Position numbers and translations under genes: made by a program
Shown: piece after piece, positions 1 through 11,300 of the stretch
Layout: each line of letters begins with the position of its first letter
Position numbering within the stretch: position 1 is the first letter of the stretch
From: Ianthella basta
Taxonomy: Eukaryota; Porifera; Demospongiae; Verongiida; Ianthellidae
Direction of reading: 5' to 3'
DNA: 64,000 nucleotides
NCBI GenBank assembly: GCA_964019415.1
Contig: OZ025869.1
Location: 11,059,098-11,123,097 of the forward strand
Notes under the pieces: model-generated
Databases searched by the model: none
Told to the model about the DNA's origin: nothing
The model's input: the letters and a program-made list of their open reading frames with translations, nothing else

Positions 1-1918
1 GGGCTATGGCACTGCTATGAGTGCACCAGGGCGTGCTGCTTTTGGAAGGGGAAGTGGTCCAATTTGGTATGATGGTGTTCACTGCAGTGGCCATGAAGCC
101 AGCCTCACTCAGTGTGGCCATAGAGGTCTTGGAGTGCATAACTGTGGCCACAGTGAAGATGCAGGAGTTATCTGTACAGGTAAGTACTTGCCAGTAGTGT
201 GTCACATCTGATGGGAATGCAATCATGTTGGGTAGCACTGTAGTCTATTGTGACAGTGCAGTGGAATGTGCAAGAGCCCATGCACTGAGAATGCATTATC
301 CTCTTACTATCCCAGATATTCGACTGGTGGGAGGGTCTGGTCCATTTCAGGGGCGTGTGGAGGTCTACCACAATGGTGTCTGGGGCACTGTGTGTGATGA
401 TGACTGGGATCTGCAGGATGCCATGGTAGTATGTCGTCAACTGGGCTACATCAATGCAACAGCTGCAGTGGAACCTGCTAGGTTTGGTTCAGGCAGTGGC
501 CCCATCTTGTTCAGTGAGCTTTCTTGTGTCGGTAACGAGAGCACCATCACTGAGTGTGATCATCGCAGCACTGGTGGTCATAACTGCAGTCACAGTCAAG
601 ATGCAGGTGTAGTGTGTGAAGGTCAGTCATCTTGCAGTATATACAGTGCACGTGTGTGCCTGCATGCATTTGTTTGAATGTAGGCTCATCTTCCTCATTC
701 TATAATCTATACCTTCACAATTTTGCTCGATAACTTGTAATTCAAGAAAATATTGCATTGAAAATGTGATGATCTCTATCTTTGTCCGTTTCATTATTGG
801 CTCACTTTTCATGGTGCTAGCTCCAATTACTATGCATTCATTTGCACAAATCTCTACCATCCAGTTGCTGTTCGGCTGGCTGGTGGGTCCAGTGAGCCTG
901 AGGGACGTGTGGAAGTGTACCTCAATGGAGAGTGGGGGACAGTTTGTGGTTGGAGCTGGGATCCATTGGAGGGAAAAGTTGTCTGTCGGCAGCTCGGCTA
1001 CAAGGGAGTGAATCGTACATATTCTTACACAAGTCAACACAACTTTGGTGAAGGTACAGGATGGTCCTGGCTGAGTGGCCTGCGTTGTACTGGCAGTGAA
1101 GCCAACCTTCTGCAGTGCCCACATGATGGTGTTGGAAATGGCTGTCCTCACCACTGGGATGTTGGCGTAGTTTGTACAAATGAAGACTTGCCTGATGAAG
1201 GTGAGTAGATGTGTCTGTGTTCATGCTTGCTGACAAGAAATGGCTATAGTTCAGAGACAGCCAAGCAAGTGTTATTAGTTCGGTCTTTGCATGCCATTTA
1301 GTCTTTGACACACAGTACTATTGCTAATATTATACAGTATGGTAATGCAGTGCTGTACAGAGTCATTCATAGAATGATATTATACTTGTGGCAGTGCCAT
1401 CGTGATCATGGTGTACAATATAGCAAGGAGGAGGAAGGTGAAGGGAATGATGTACAGTAAGGCAAAAGCTAGCTTGAGTACAACCACAAGATGCAGCTAT
1501 TCACAGGATTAAACTGGGTTTCATGCCTACGCAATTGTGTTCCAGTATTATGCAACACAATTCTGTCCAAAGCTTATACATTTTAGTCTCTCCCTGTGTG
1601 CAGGTGATATCAGGTTGGTCGGTGGCTCTGTCCCTTCAGAAGGGAGGGTGGAGCTGTTCTATGAAGGAGAGTGGAGAAGTGTTGGCAATGTTGTAGGTGG
1701 CACTACAGCAGTAGCAGCAGCTCGTGTTGCATGTCGACAAGTGGGGTACCCTTTCAGTAATGGCACTAGAGACTTTGGACAGGGGAGTGGTCCTGTTTGG
1801 GCAGTCATCTGGCAATGTACTGGAGGTGAGGAGAGAGTTGAGCAGTGTTTGCATTATGGATGGAGGAGTGGCTTCTGCTTCTCCTGTAATGTCTTGGGTA
1901 TCAGCTGCAGAGGTGAGT

Positions 1919-1968
<50 letters not shown>

Positions 1969-3807
1969 GCAGGCAAACACACACACACACATTCACGTAT
2001 ATACGCAGATTGTATCGACATGTCTTGACATGTGGGTAGCTACTGTCTGCATGCATGTGAGGAGAGATGCCACCAATGTCTCCTCTGCCATCCCACCCCA
2101 CAGGTGCAGAGAATGGTCCCTTTAATGTGACCATTGAAGCCACCCCACTCTCAGTCTTCATTGAGTGGATGGAACTATCTGACAACATCCCATTGGTCAC
2201 AGGCTACAATATCACTGTGGAGAATCTGATAACAAAGAAAGTGAGGACTGTACATGTTGAGGGTAGCTCTGGTGAGGCCAATGTTAGTGGACTGACCCCC
2301 TTGACGGAGTACTCCTTCACAGTTGCTGCTGTGTACCAATATGGACTTGGACCACCAAGTAAGACTGTCATTCAGAGGACCGGGGAACAAGGTAAGTGAC
2401 AAACTTGCCTTGCATGCATGTGTATGCATGTGCATGTGTGTTGTGTGCATATAGCCAGGTTTAGTAGCTGATTACATTCAGCTGGAAATTGGACTTAAGT
2501 TTGGTCCGCTAAAGTACCCTCCATGTTTGCTTCCATGCCGCAAGCTATACACGTTCCACAGTACATTGAGCTCCACTACCACTGATCATGAGAGACAAGT
2601 ACACTTAAGAGCAAAATGTTTGAGTTGTGCACCGTTGACATTGAGTTTTCATTTTACAGCACATATATTTGCTTTCATTTGTACTCACTATCCTTAGAGT
2701 ATCCTCAATGTTCATTCAAGTATTGCAAAAGGAAGAAGAATTCTCTGTGTACCAAGTAATTGGCTTTACACCAGCAACAGTACACACTTACATACACACT
2801 AATCATACACAGATCATTATCAGTTAACTCTCCCTGCTCATTCTATGCATGCATTCATCTCCTATTAATTTTATCAATGTGTTAATGCCTTACTACTAGT
2901 GATTCTACTATTCTGTTTTCTTTACAGGAGTGATGCTGTTGGTAGCTGCACATGCAAAGTGACCTCCTGCAAAGCTACGTATTTTGCAATGAATGAGAGG
3001 GAAGCTCCTGCAAAATGCAGTAGGAGGAACAAGTGTGCCGGCCTATCTGGAGACGATCTGGAGTCATGCCTGAAGAAATGGGGAAATTGCGTGAAAAGGG
3101 CATTCAAAAAGCAGTATGGAAAGGTATGCATAATAATACTTATGTGTTCTTAATTTATGAGTCGACTCAGACTGGATAAGTGGTTATTGTACTTCAAAGC
3201 ATTCGAAGCATATTTGGTGATACATACTGTAGGCCTCCCTGCAGCACTACAGTATATATATATATATTATAGACAAATTTGCCACTGACCAGCTGAAAAA
3301 GCAGATAAGAATCTGCAAACCTGTTGGAACTCCAGATACGCCTTATGATTTGAGCTATTGACAGCACGGCAATGGTAAGCACTGATTGACAAGTGCGGAG
3401 CTTGAGTTCAGAAGTATAGAATATGTTTAATTCAGAAGGCAGTTTGTCATACTTGGACTGTCTACATAAAGCATGCTATATAAAATGCAATTCTTATCTC
3501 CAAATGTGTACTGTGCAGTATAAGGTTTGTTTCTAACTCCGGTGCTGTGAATCATGTATGTATGTAACCATGCAAGGTGCCTTCACTGTATAAGGAAATA
3601 TACAATTGAATTATCCAATAAAAGATCCTATAATATTTAATGATAGCACATGTCTGTAGACCTTGCAGGCAGGACTGGTACAGACCATGCTTATCTACAT
3701 ACGTATGTATGTCAGTATGTATGCTATCTTTGCTATTCATGCAGACACCTAGGTGTCTCCGCAACAAGAATTCCTTCAAGTGTCTTGAGTACCCCTGCAG
3801 TGGTTGA
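1..3807 (+). CDS. Secreted SRCR-FN3 protein with Cys-rich tail (5' end outside window)
   Basis: Exons: <1-179, 316-621, 865-1200, 1604-1912, 2104-2391, 2698-2755, 2928-3123, 3745-3807 (stop TGA). About 577 residues are visible. The order is part of an SRCR domain, three full SRCR domains, one fibronectin type III domain, then a Cys-rich tail. The two SRCR domains at 1-621 carry the hallmarks [16 protein letters not shown] and a C-terminal VVC; the six-cysteine pattern is that of group A SRCR. The fourth SRCR (1604-1912) is divergent and lacks the usual first Cys. SRCR and FN3 exons are bounded by phase-1 introns; the tail exons join in phase 2 then phase 0. SRCR domains bind proteins or polyanions in extracellular receptors; the ligand here is unknown. 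The gene matches the one at 8312-14582 exon for exon from its third SRCR onward, so it is a tandem paralogue. I see no membrane segment in the visible part. Confidence 0.85.
1919..1966 (+). repeat. (AC)n microsatellite at an SRCR-exon donor
   Basis: A run of about 24 AC units starts six bases inside the intron that follows the SRCR exon ending at 1912. The paralogous intron after 12833 lacks it, so it arose after the gene duplication. Confidence 0.95.
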
Positions 3808-4456
3808 CTGGAGAGCTTCACACAACTTTGTACCAGGCAGTAGTTGATTACATAGCTGACTTGATAGGCCTTTAGAGCATTTCTTGTATGAACTGCAGAA
3901 CAATTTGATAGGATACTTTATTATTATTAATTTTGACCTGGTAAAGATTGTGACCCAACTTTAAAACTGGTCCACAAATATACCCACCATGTTTGTGGCC
4001 ATGCAGCTAAGTATATATATGCATTGAGCTCCACTGAGAGATAAATGTCAAATCAATCAATGCTCAGTGGACATCAAAATCCCCAGTAGCGGGGGTTGTC
4101 TTTTACAAGTAGACCTATAAGAGGTTCAAGGTAAAGAGTAATATGTACTTGTAAAATTTAATATATATAACTAGAGAGACAAATACATTTATGATATTAC
4201 TTATATGTACTAATAAACTAGTATGAGTTGGAAAATTGTTATACTAACTGTATATATTATTTTTATCATTATACTGTATAACTTTCCTTCAGCCAGACTT
4301 GGAGGGATGAAGGGCCTAGTTCATGAACTAATTATGTAATGTAAATAGCTAGTCTTGCATCAAACATAGAGAATCCCAATCAGTTGAGTTCAGTTATTGT
4401 ATTAGCTACCCTCTGCTGTTTCTTAAGAATTAAGAGCACAAATGGCTTCACACAGT
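3808..4456. other. Intergenic spacer
   Basis: AT-rich spacer between the end of the first SRCR gene and the promoter of its gutted copy. Parts of it (for example around 3940 and 4300-4440) recur near 7660-7790, upstream of the next promoter, which supports tandem duplication of the whole unit. I see no coding exon in it. Confidence 0.6.
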
Positions 4457-4489
4457 AGGAAATACGCACTGTCAGTATTCCTTCTATCT

Positions 4490-4515
4490 CCATGGCAACA
4501 GTTTCCTATATAAAG
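4490..4515 (+). promoter_or_regulatory. Core promoter of gutted SRCR copy: CCATGGCAAC plus TATA box
   Basis: CCATGGCAAC (4490-4499) lies just upstream of TATATAAAG (4507-4515). The same arrangement occurs at 7846-7871 upstream of the intact SRCR gene, embedded in about 100 bp of near-identical sequence. CCATGGCAAC resembles half of an RFX X-box. The transcript start should fall about 25-30 bp after the TATA box. A short untranslated exon probably ends near 4574, where the donor is gttagt, weaker than the gtaagt of the intact copy. Confidence 0.6.
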
Positions 4516-4756
4516 TGCAGCAACCAGTCCCTACCAGATGTGGTGATCTTTTGTGCTCTTCCTGCTGTGTGTAGGTTAGTATATACACGTGCTCACATAT
4601 TCACCATGCACTTCAAGACTACTTGTAGATCTCTAATCAAAGGTGAGAGGGAATATTAATACTACTATATAATGTGCACGTGTCATTAACCTCAATGAAT
4701 TAGCACAACTAATAGCAGTGGTGTACACATACACGAATGAAGCACAATCAGGTGCC

Positions 4757-4814
4757 ATGGAGACTCAATTGGGTCTACGTCTTCTGGTGATGCTAGCACT
4801 TTCAGCTGTTGATG
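4757..4814 (+). pseudogene. Orphan signal-peptide exon of an SRCR-family gene
   Basis: The 58-bp exon starts with ATG and encodes METQLGLRLLVMLALSAVD, a typical signal peptide, ending in phase 1 at a GTGAGT donor. It aligns with the start exon of the intact gene at 8312-8369. No SRCR exon follows before the decayed terminal exons at 6791-7528. It is therefore probably the surviving head of a deleted gene copy. Alternatively it could act as a distant extra first exon for the gene at 8312; RNA evidence would be needed to separate these. Confidence 0.6.
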
Positions 4815-5743
4815 GTGAGTAAGTGCATCTCTCCAAGCATTTGATTGCTGCCCCTTAACAGCGTTCTCTCTACAGCCACATACAAAATACTACACTGAGT
4901 TCTGAATTTACGTATGGAGATTGCTTCTTTAGGCAATCAAGCACACCACAGATATGTGAACTGGCAGCAACGTACAGTGTATATTCCCATGCAAGTTAAA
5001 CATGATTGTACAATGTCATATACAATGTTGAATACATTCTATGGATGACAAACACCGTGACTGGTGCATAACATTGCTGTTAACAGTTTATTGTGCCACA
5101 TCATCCAAAGAAGTATCCCTCGTTGTGTAACACCCCAATAATGAAAAGCATAGAGTGGACTTGACAGTATAAGTAAGACAACAGTATACACTGTATAATT
5201 AGTGTATTATGCAAATGAGATTCAATTGCATATAATATAGCCCTCAACTGCATGCATGTGTATCACTGGGTGGCTAAGCCAATGATATAGGCTGTGGCAA
5301 AAGTCTTAGCAAGGCAATAGCATCTGTCTACAGTATAGTGGTGCCCATGTGCTCATGCATGTAAATGGTGCAACTGGTCGTATTGAAGAATCGTATAGAT
5401 GGCTATATCATATTAAAGGCATATATGCTATGCGCATGCACTCATAGAGCATTGTGCACAATTAATACACAGTCAAATCCTACATGTAACCTTGTATATA
5501 ACATGCCACAGGTACATCAATAATCATACAATTTGTGCAAAGTAGTCATGACTTCAGTGTCTACTTCATGATGCAATTACAGTTGCTCCTGTTCCCACAG
5601 TGCCACAGGCTTCCTTTTCTACACCTCACCAGTTATATATGCATCAAGCCAATCAGATGTCTTCAGTGATAGTGTTATAGGGAGGATAATGTAACGTTGC
5701 ATCAACAGTGAGAAACCTTATACCCTGATGTCACACATGCACT
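4815..5743. other. Relic first intron
   Basis: It aligns in blocks with 8370-9200, the intron after the signal-peptide exon of the intact gene (for example near 4850/8410, 5040/8620 and 5210/8800). I see no exon in it. It carries the 11-bp sequence acacatgcact (5733-5743) duplicated at the far side of the adjacent element. Confidence 0.6.
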
Positions 5744-6492
5744 AGTCTGGCTTGCTAGACCGTCCCGTAAGCGCCCGGTAGGCGCGGAAGGGAAGGGACG
5801 GTCTAGCGGCAGTATAGATTAAATTACACCTTTTCGACCAATCAGATCCGTGTCCCCGGAATTCCGGGTAATACTATTCATTGATGATTGAAGAAGACCG
5901 GGCAAGCATGTGCGATTAGTTCGAAGGCGGATCGTTGCTGCTGTCTTTCTGTTGGCTCCGTTGAACAACCGTACTACTTGGTTAAGCGAGGCACGCTAAC
6001 AGCAGCTGGTGAGGCTCTCTCGCAGCTCGTAGCATTTAACTGCAGCGCCGAAGGCAGAGACAATGAAGCTCCGTGCCTCCGCAAGGATTGTTACAACGCA
6101 GTAATGCGGCTAAAGAGTACACTACCAACACAGAAGGTAGTGCTGAACATTCCTCCATAGTAGTCGCAACAATGCGGCAAGCACTCGAATATGATGGACT
6201 TCCCATGTCCAATGACTCGGCACCAGACTTACGAACGTATCCTTACGGCTGATGACGCTCTTCAAAGCTTCCTTCTGACGTCTCGTTAGGACCAACATTG
6301 ACTTGCGCAGTGCACTCAAAGCGAATGATACAGCCCCTTCGAACGACTCCCATAATCAGCTGGTACTAGACAGCTGCGACGTAATAATTGGCACGATAAT
6401 GCAAAGGTGTTATTTAATCTATACTGCCGCTAGACCGTCCCTTCCCTTCCACGCCTACCGGGCGCTTACTGGACGGCCTAACGGGCCAGACT
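5744..6492. mobile_element. 749-bp MITE with ~80-bp terminal inverted repeats and 11-bp target duplication
   Basis: The left end (5744-5830, starting agtctgg) is the imperfect reverse complement of the right end (6408-6492, ending ccagact). The shared core includes gtaagcgcccggtaggcg and gggaagggacggtctagcgg. The direct repeat acacatgcact flanks both ends (5733-5743 and 6493-6503). Long inverted repeats with a 9-11 bp duplication fit a non-autonomous Mutator-like element; family assignment is inferred. The interior is GC-richer than its surroundings and holds only short ORFs that resemble no transposase I recognise. Confidence 0.8.
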
Positions 6493-6790
6493 ACACATGC
6501 ACTGGATGTACTGGCACACTTAAAACGTTAAGAAACCACAATATTATATTTTCACCACCTCCATACTGGGAAAGACCCTTAAAGATCATGATGTGCGGTG
6601 AATGAGTTCATTAGTAAATGTCACTTGTAGGATTGTTGAAGCTTTACTAGGTAGTATCACACATTTTCCTGTCTGCATGAGTGTCTGATAATGAAGTGCT
6701 AGTTATTTGATAGGATTCGCTGATTAGTCTAGTTAGTTTTCCCCTCTTACAGCACTTATATTTGCTTTCAATTGTACTCACTATCCTTAG

Positions 6791-7528
6791 AGTATCCTGA
6801 ATGTAAATTCAAGTATTGTAAAAGGTAGAAAAAATTCTCTGTGTACCATGTAATTAAATGACTTTGCACTAGCAACAATGCACATGTACATACACACCAA
6901 TCATACAAAGCCACACCACAATGCCTGCTTTCATGATCATTATCACATCAAAACCTGTTTTTCTGAAATCCTGTGGGAACTCCTGACATGCCTTAAATAT
7001 TTGGGCTATTTGCAGAACATTAATGACAAATACTGAGTATAGTGAGTGTTTAGCTTAACATCCAGATGTCCAGGTTTAATAAGAAGCCATTGTGCCATAT
7101 ATACTTGGACTCAGTCTGTCTACATATCTGCACTAATGATGCATTACTTACCTACTTAATTGTCTTAGAATGTTTGCAGTTAACATTGGTGCATGTAATA
7201 GCTTGCATGTTTGTGTAAAAATTCTGGTGCTGTGATATGCCAATCATGTATGTATGTACAGTATGTACTGTATCTACGTATATGGTTTCCGTAGTACGTA
7301 TAAGTATAATTATGCCATTGCAGTATCCACTCCAAGAGCCTATAACATTATAATGATTGCAATGGTCTGTATACCTTGCTGGCAGTACAGACCATGCTTA
7401 AAATATACTAGTAATTATGTGTATGTACGAAATAATGCTATCCTTGCTGTTCACACAGACACTTGTCGCACCATAGTCACCACAAGAAAGACTTCTTCAA
7501 GTCCCATGAATACCCCTGCAGTGGTTGA
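6791..7528 (+). pseudogene. Decayed terminal exons of an SRCR/FN3-family gene
   Basis: 6791-6849 matches the small exon that follows FN3 in the paralogues (2698-2755, 13474-13531). It has an in-frame TAG at 6826-6828 and a one-base insertion in the following A run. The large Cys-rich exon is deleted: the sequence jumps near 6948 from the preceding intron to the intron that should follow. 7459-7528 matches the last exon but has an in-frame TAG at 7474-7476. Its end (KSHEYPCSG then stop) is closer to the VWC gene tail at 28577-28639 than to the neighbouring SRCR genes. Together with the promoter and signal exon at 4490-4814, this is what remains of a whole gene copy. Confidence 0.75.
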
Positions 7529-7845
7529 CTGGAGAGCTTCACACAACTTCATGCCAGGCAGTAGTTGATTATAATCATAGCTGACTTGCTAGACCTTTAG
7601 CATTTCTTGTATGAACTGCTGAAAATGTTCATTAGGACACTGTGTTATAATCATTTTTGTCCTGGCGAGTAATTCGACCCAACTTTAACATTACATAACA
7701 ACATATGTCACAACCAGTTTGTAAAGATTGTGACCCAACATGAGTTCAGTAATTGTATTAGCTACCCATTGCTGTTTCTTAAGAATTTAGAGCACAAATG
7801 ACTTCACATAGTAGGAAATATGCAGCATCAGTATTCTTTCTATCT

Positions 7846-7871
7846 CCATGGCAACGGTTTCCTATATAAAG
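7846..7871 (+). promoter_or_regulatory. Core promoter of the intact SRCR-FN3 gene
   Basis: CCATGGCAAC (7846-7855) precedes TATATAAAG (7863-7871) by seven bases. An untranslated first exon probably runs from about 7895 to 7939 and ends at a strong gtaagt donor; the ATG is in the next exon at 8312. The promoter is duplicated at 4490-4515. Confidence 0.65.
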
Positions 7872-8311
7872 TGCAGCAACCAGTCCCTACCAGATGTGGT
7901 GAGCTTTAGTGCTGTCCCTGCTGTGTGCGTTGTGTGTGGGTAAGTATATATACGTGCTCACATATTCACAAAGCACTTCAAGACTATTGGTAACTAGATC
8001 TCCAATCAAAGGTGAGTGGGAATAATGATACAACATAATGTGCACGTGGCATAAACCTAAATGAAATTTTAGCACACCTAATAGCAGGTGGTGTACACAA
8101 AGGAATAAAACAGTACAGACAGTCCTTTAGGAAGCTATAGATATAAGTTAGACACTTCTTGACAGTGTATATAGAATCATGCATTTATGAACTGCTGTAT
8201 GTATAACTGTTATAATAGTACAATTATAGCTACAATACTACTATTTTGTGTTCTACACTTGCATTGCTGTTTCTACTATCCCTGGATCACCCTTACTTGC
8301 CCATAGCTGAC

Positions 8312-11300
8312 ATGGAGGCTCAATGGAGTCTATTTCTTCTGGTGATGCTAGCATTTTCAGCTGTTGATGGTGAGTAACTGCATCTCTCCAAGCATTTGAT
8401 TGCTGCCCCCTTAAACATTGTCCTCTCTACAGCACATACAAAAACTATGACTATTAAACTGTCAAGCAGTATGTGCTGTTATAAGCATACTGGGTTCTGA
8501 AGTGTGTAGACTGCTTCTTTCAGCAATCGAGCACACCAAGTCAAGTGATATATAAAGAGGCAGCAATGTTTCTCTCGTGCAAGTATAACGTGATTGTACA
8601 AAGTCATATACAATGTTGAAAATTATTCTATGGATGACAAAGTCACGTTACTGGTGTAACGTAACGTTGCTAACTAATACAATTTTGCTCAATCATCCAA
8701 AAAATAGCCCACATTGTGTAACTGCCCATTATTGAAAAGAATTGCATTGACTTGACAGTATGAGTAAGACAAACATTGTTTATATTACAGTATGTAAATG
8801 AGATTCATTTGCATAGACCTCAACCACTTGTGTACCGCTTTCAGGGTAGCTATCTCAATGATAGGGCCTCAGGCAAAAGTCTTATAAGCAAGGCAATAGC
8901 ATCTGTCCACAGTAGTGGTGTTCACATTCTATAGCATTTAATTGCTTGTAATGAAGAATTATGGCTATATCAGGGACATGTACTCATGGATAGAGCATTG
9001 TGCACAGTTTAATACACATACAAAACATACGTATGACATTGTAACATACTTCAGGTAGCTACATTACTAACCATACAATTTTGTGCCATAGTCATGATTT
9101 TGTGCGTAATTTTGATGTAAGTACAGTTAGTCCTGTCCTCACAGTGCTACAGGTTTCCTTAATTTCCTACACTTCCATCAAATTTTTGGCAGTGAGTAAT
9201 TTAACAATGGCTTTATCATACCCTGTGATCAACTGATTGGACCCCATTATGTTTTCCATAGTATTCTCATAACAAGTGGAGAAAATAGGAGCAAATCTTA
9301 GTCTAACCATTATTAGATAGCTAGCTTAATATGCCAGTACCCAGCTCGGCCATTAAAATTAGTGAAGTTCATATCTACATAGCTCTCTTTTCCTTGTACT
9401 CCGTCAATGGCTATTCCACAATCATAATCTGATGCATGTACATAATACAAATTATGGAACTCTTGTCATTAATTGTAGCTGTAGCCCCTCCTCCTCACTG
9501 CACCAGACTGAGTGTACACATGTAACTGGTGGTCTGTGCTGCTGCTGCCCACAACTCCAGGTGAAGGTCAAGTGCAACTGGTGGGAGGTTCTGGTCCACA
9601 TGAGGGGCGTGTGGAGGTCAACCACAATGGTACCTGGGGCACTGTGTGTGATGATGACTGGGATTTGCAGGATGCCGTGGTAGTATGTCGTCAACTGGGC
9701 TATGGCACTGCTGTGGGTGCACTTGTGCTTGCTGCTTTTGGAGAGGGAAGTGGTCCAATTTGGTATGATGATGTTAGCTGCAGTGGCCATGAAGCCAACC
9801 TCACTCAGTGTGGCCATAGAGGTCTTGGAGTGCATAACTGTAGGCACTGGGAAGATGCAGGAGTGATTTGTACAAGTACGTTGCCAATTAATGGTGTGCT
9901 GTATGTGGTTAAAGAATGATCCATTGTAATGTACAGTGTACCTAAATGTGCATGAACCCATTAACTTAGAATGAATTGTCTTGTTACTGATCCAGGTATT
10001 CAACTAGTGGGAGGGTCTGGTCCACATGAGGGGCGTGTGGAGGTCTTCCACAATGGTGTCTGGGGCACTGTGTGTGATGATGACTGGGATCTGCAGGATG
10101 CCATGGTGGCATGTCGTCAACTGGGTTACATCAATACAACAGCTGCAGTGGGATCTGCTAGGTTTGGTTCAGGCAGTGGCCCCATCTTGTTCAGTGATCT
10201 GTCTTGTGTCGGTAACGAGAACACCATCACTGAGTGTGATCATCACAGCACTGGTGGTCATAACTGCAGTCACAGTCAAGATGTAGGTGCAGTGTGTGAA
10301 GGTCAGTCAGTCTACAGTTGTGTGTATGTGTGGTGTCTGCAGAGTGCGAGTTAATGCGGACGAACAACCAATGAACAAGCGATCCAACAGCTCAATGAGA
10401 ACAAGGCAGAGTCAACCTACACAAAGTTACAAGGAACTGACCGATAAACTGGCTAACTAACTGAATAACAAACTAACTGAAAAGTACACGTGATCACTCC
10501 AGATATATAACCATGCAAGACATACAAACGTCACAGTAACTAACAATACCATGCCAACCAAAAACCATGCCAACCATACAATTAATAAGTAACAATTATT
10601 AAAGCTGGCATACAGCAAATCATAAACTAAGTACATTACACAAATACAAGATACATAACAGTGTGCGCATGTAAAATTATTGTGTGAAAAGCCACTGAGA
10701 TTCACCAGCTGCAGCAACATATACAACAATGATACTATATAGACTGCACATGCAAATGCATTTATTCGTATTAACCAAGTATTGAGTTCTCAGGCCCAAT
10801 TAGCTGTAGTCTCCTTATGCTCCTTACTGCACCAGACTGAGTGTACATGTGTAACTGGTGGTCTGTGCTGCTGCTGCCCACAACTCCAGGTGAAGGAGAA
10901 GTACGACTGGTGGGAGGGTCTGGTCCACACGAGGGGCGTGTGGAGGTCTACCACAATGGTGTCTGGGGCACTGTGTGTGACAATAACTGGGATCTGCAGG
11001 ATGCCGTGGTGGCATGTCGCCAACTGGGCTATGGCACTGCTGTGGGTGCACTTGTGCTTGCTGCTTTTGGAAAGGGAAGTGGTCCAATTTGGTATGTTGA
11101 TGTGAGCTGCAGTGGCCGTGAAGCCAACCTCACTCAGTGTGGCCATAGAGGTCTTGGAGTGCATAACTGTGGCCACTGGGAAGATGCAGGAGTGATCTGT
11201 GCAAGTACGTTGCCAATTGCAATTAATGGTGTGTTGTATGTGGTTAAAGAATGGTTCATTGTGAAAGAGTAGCTGAATTTGCATGAGCCCATGAACTTAG

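Noticed and set aside
3618..3623. AATAAA before the last SRCR exon (also near 14394) as a poly(A) signal
   Set aside because: It lies in the final intron of both paralogues and the following exon is conserved with its stop, so use would need RNA proof.
5888..6605. Short frames inside the 749-bp inverted-repeat element
   Set aside because: No transposase motif, less than 101 codons, and inconsistent with the element being non-autonomous.
5210..8812. Octamer-like ATGCAAAT / ATTTGCAT in the first introns
   Set aside because: Short AT-rich words expected by chance; orientation differs between copies.
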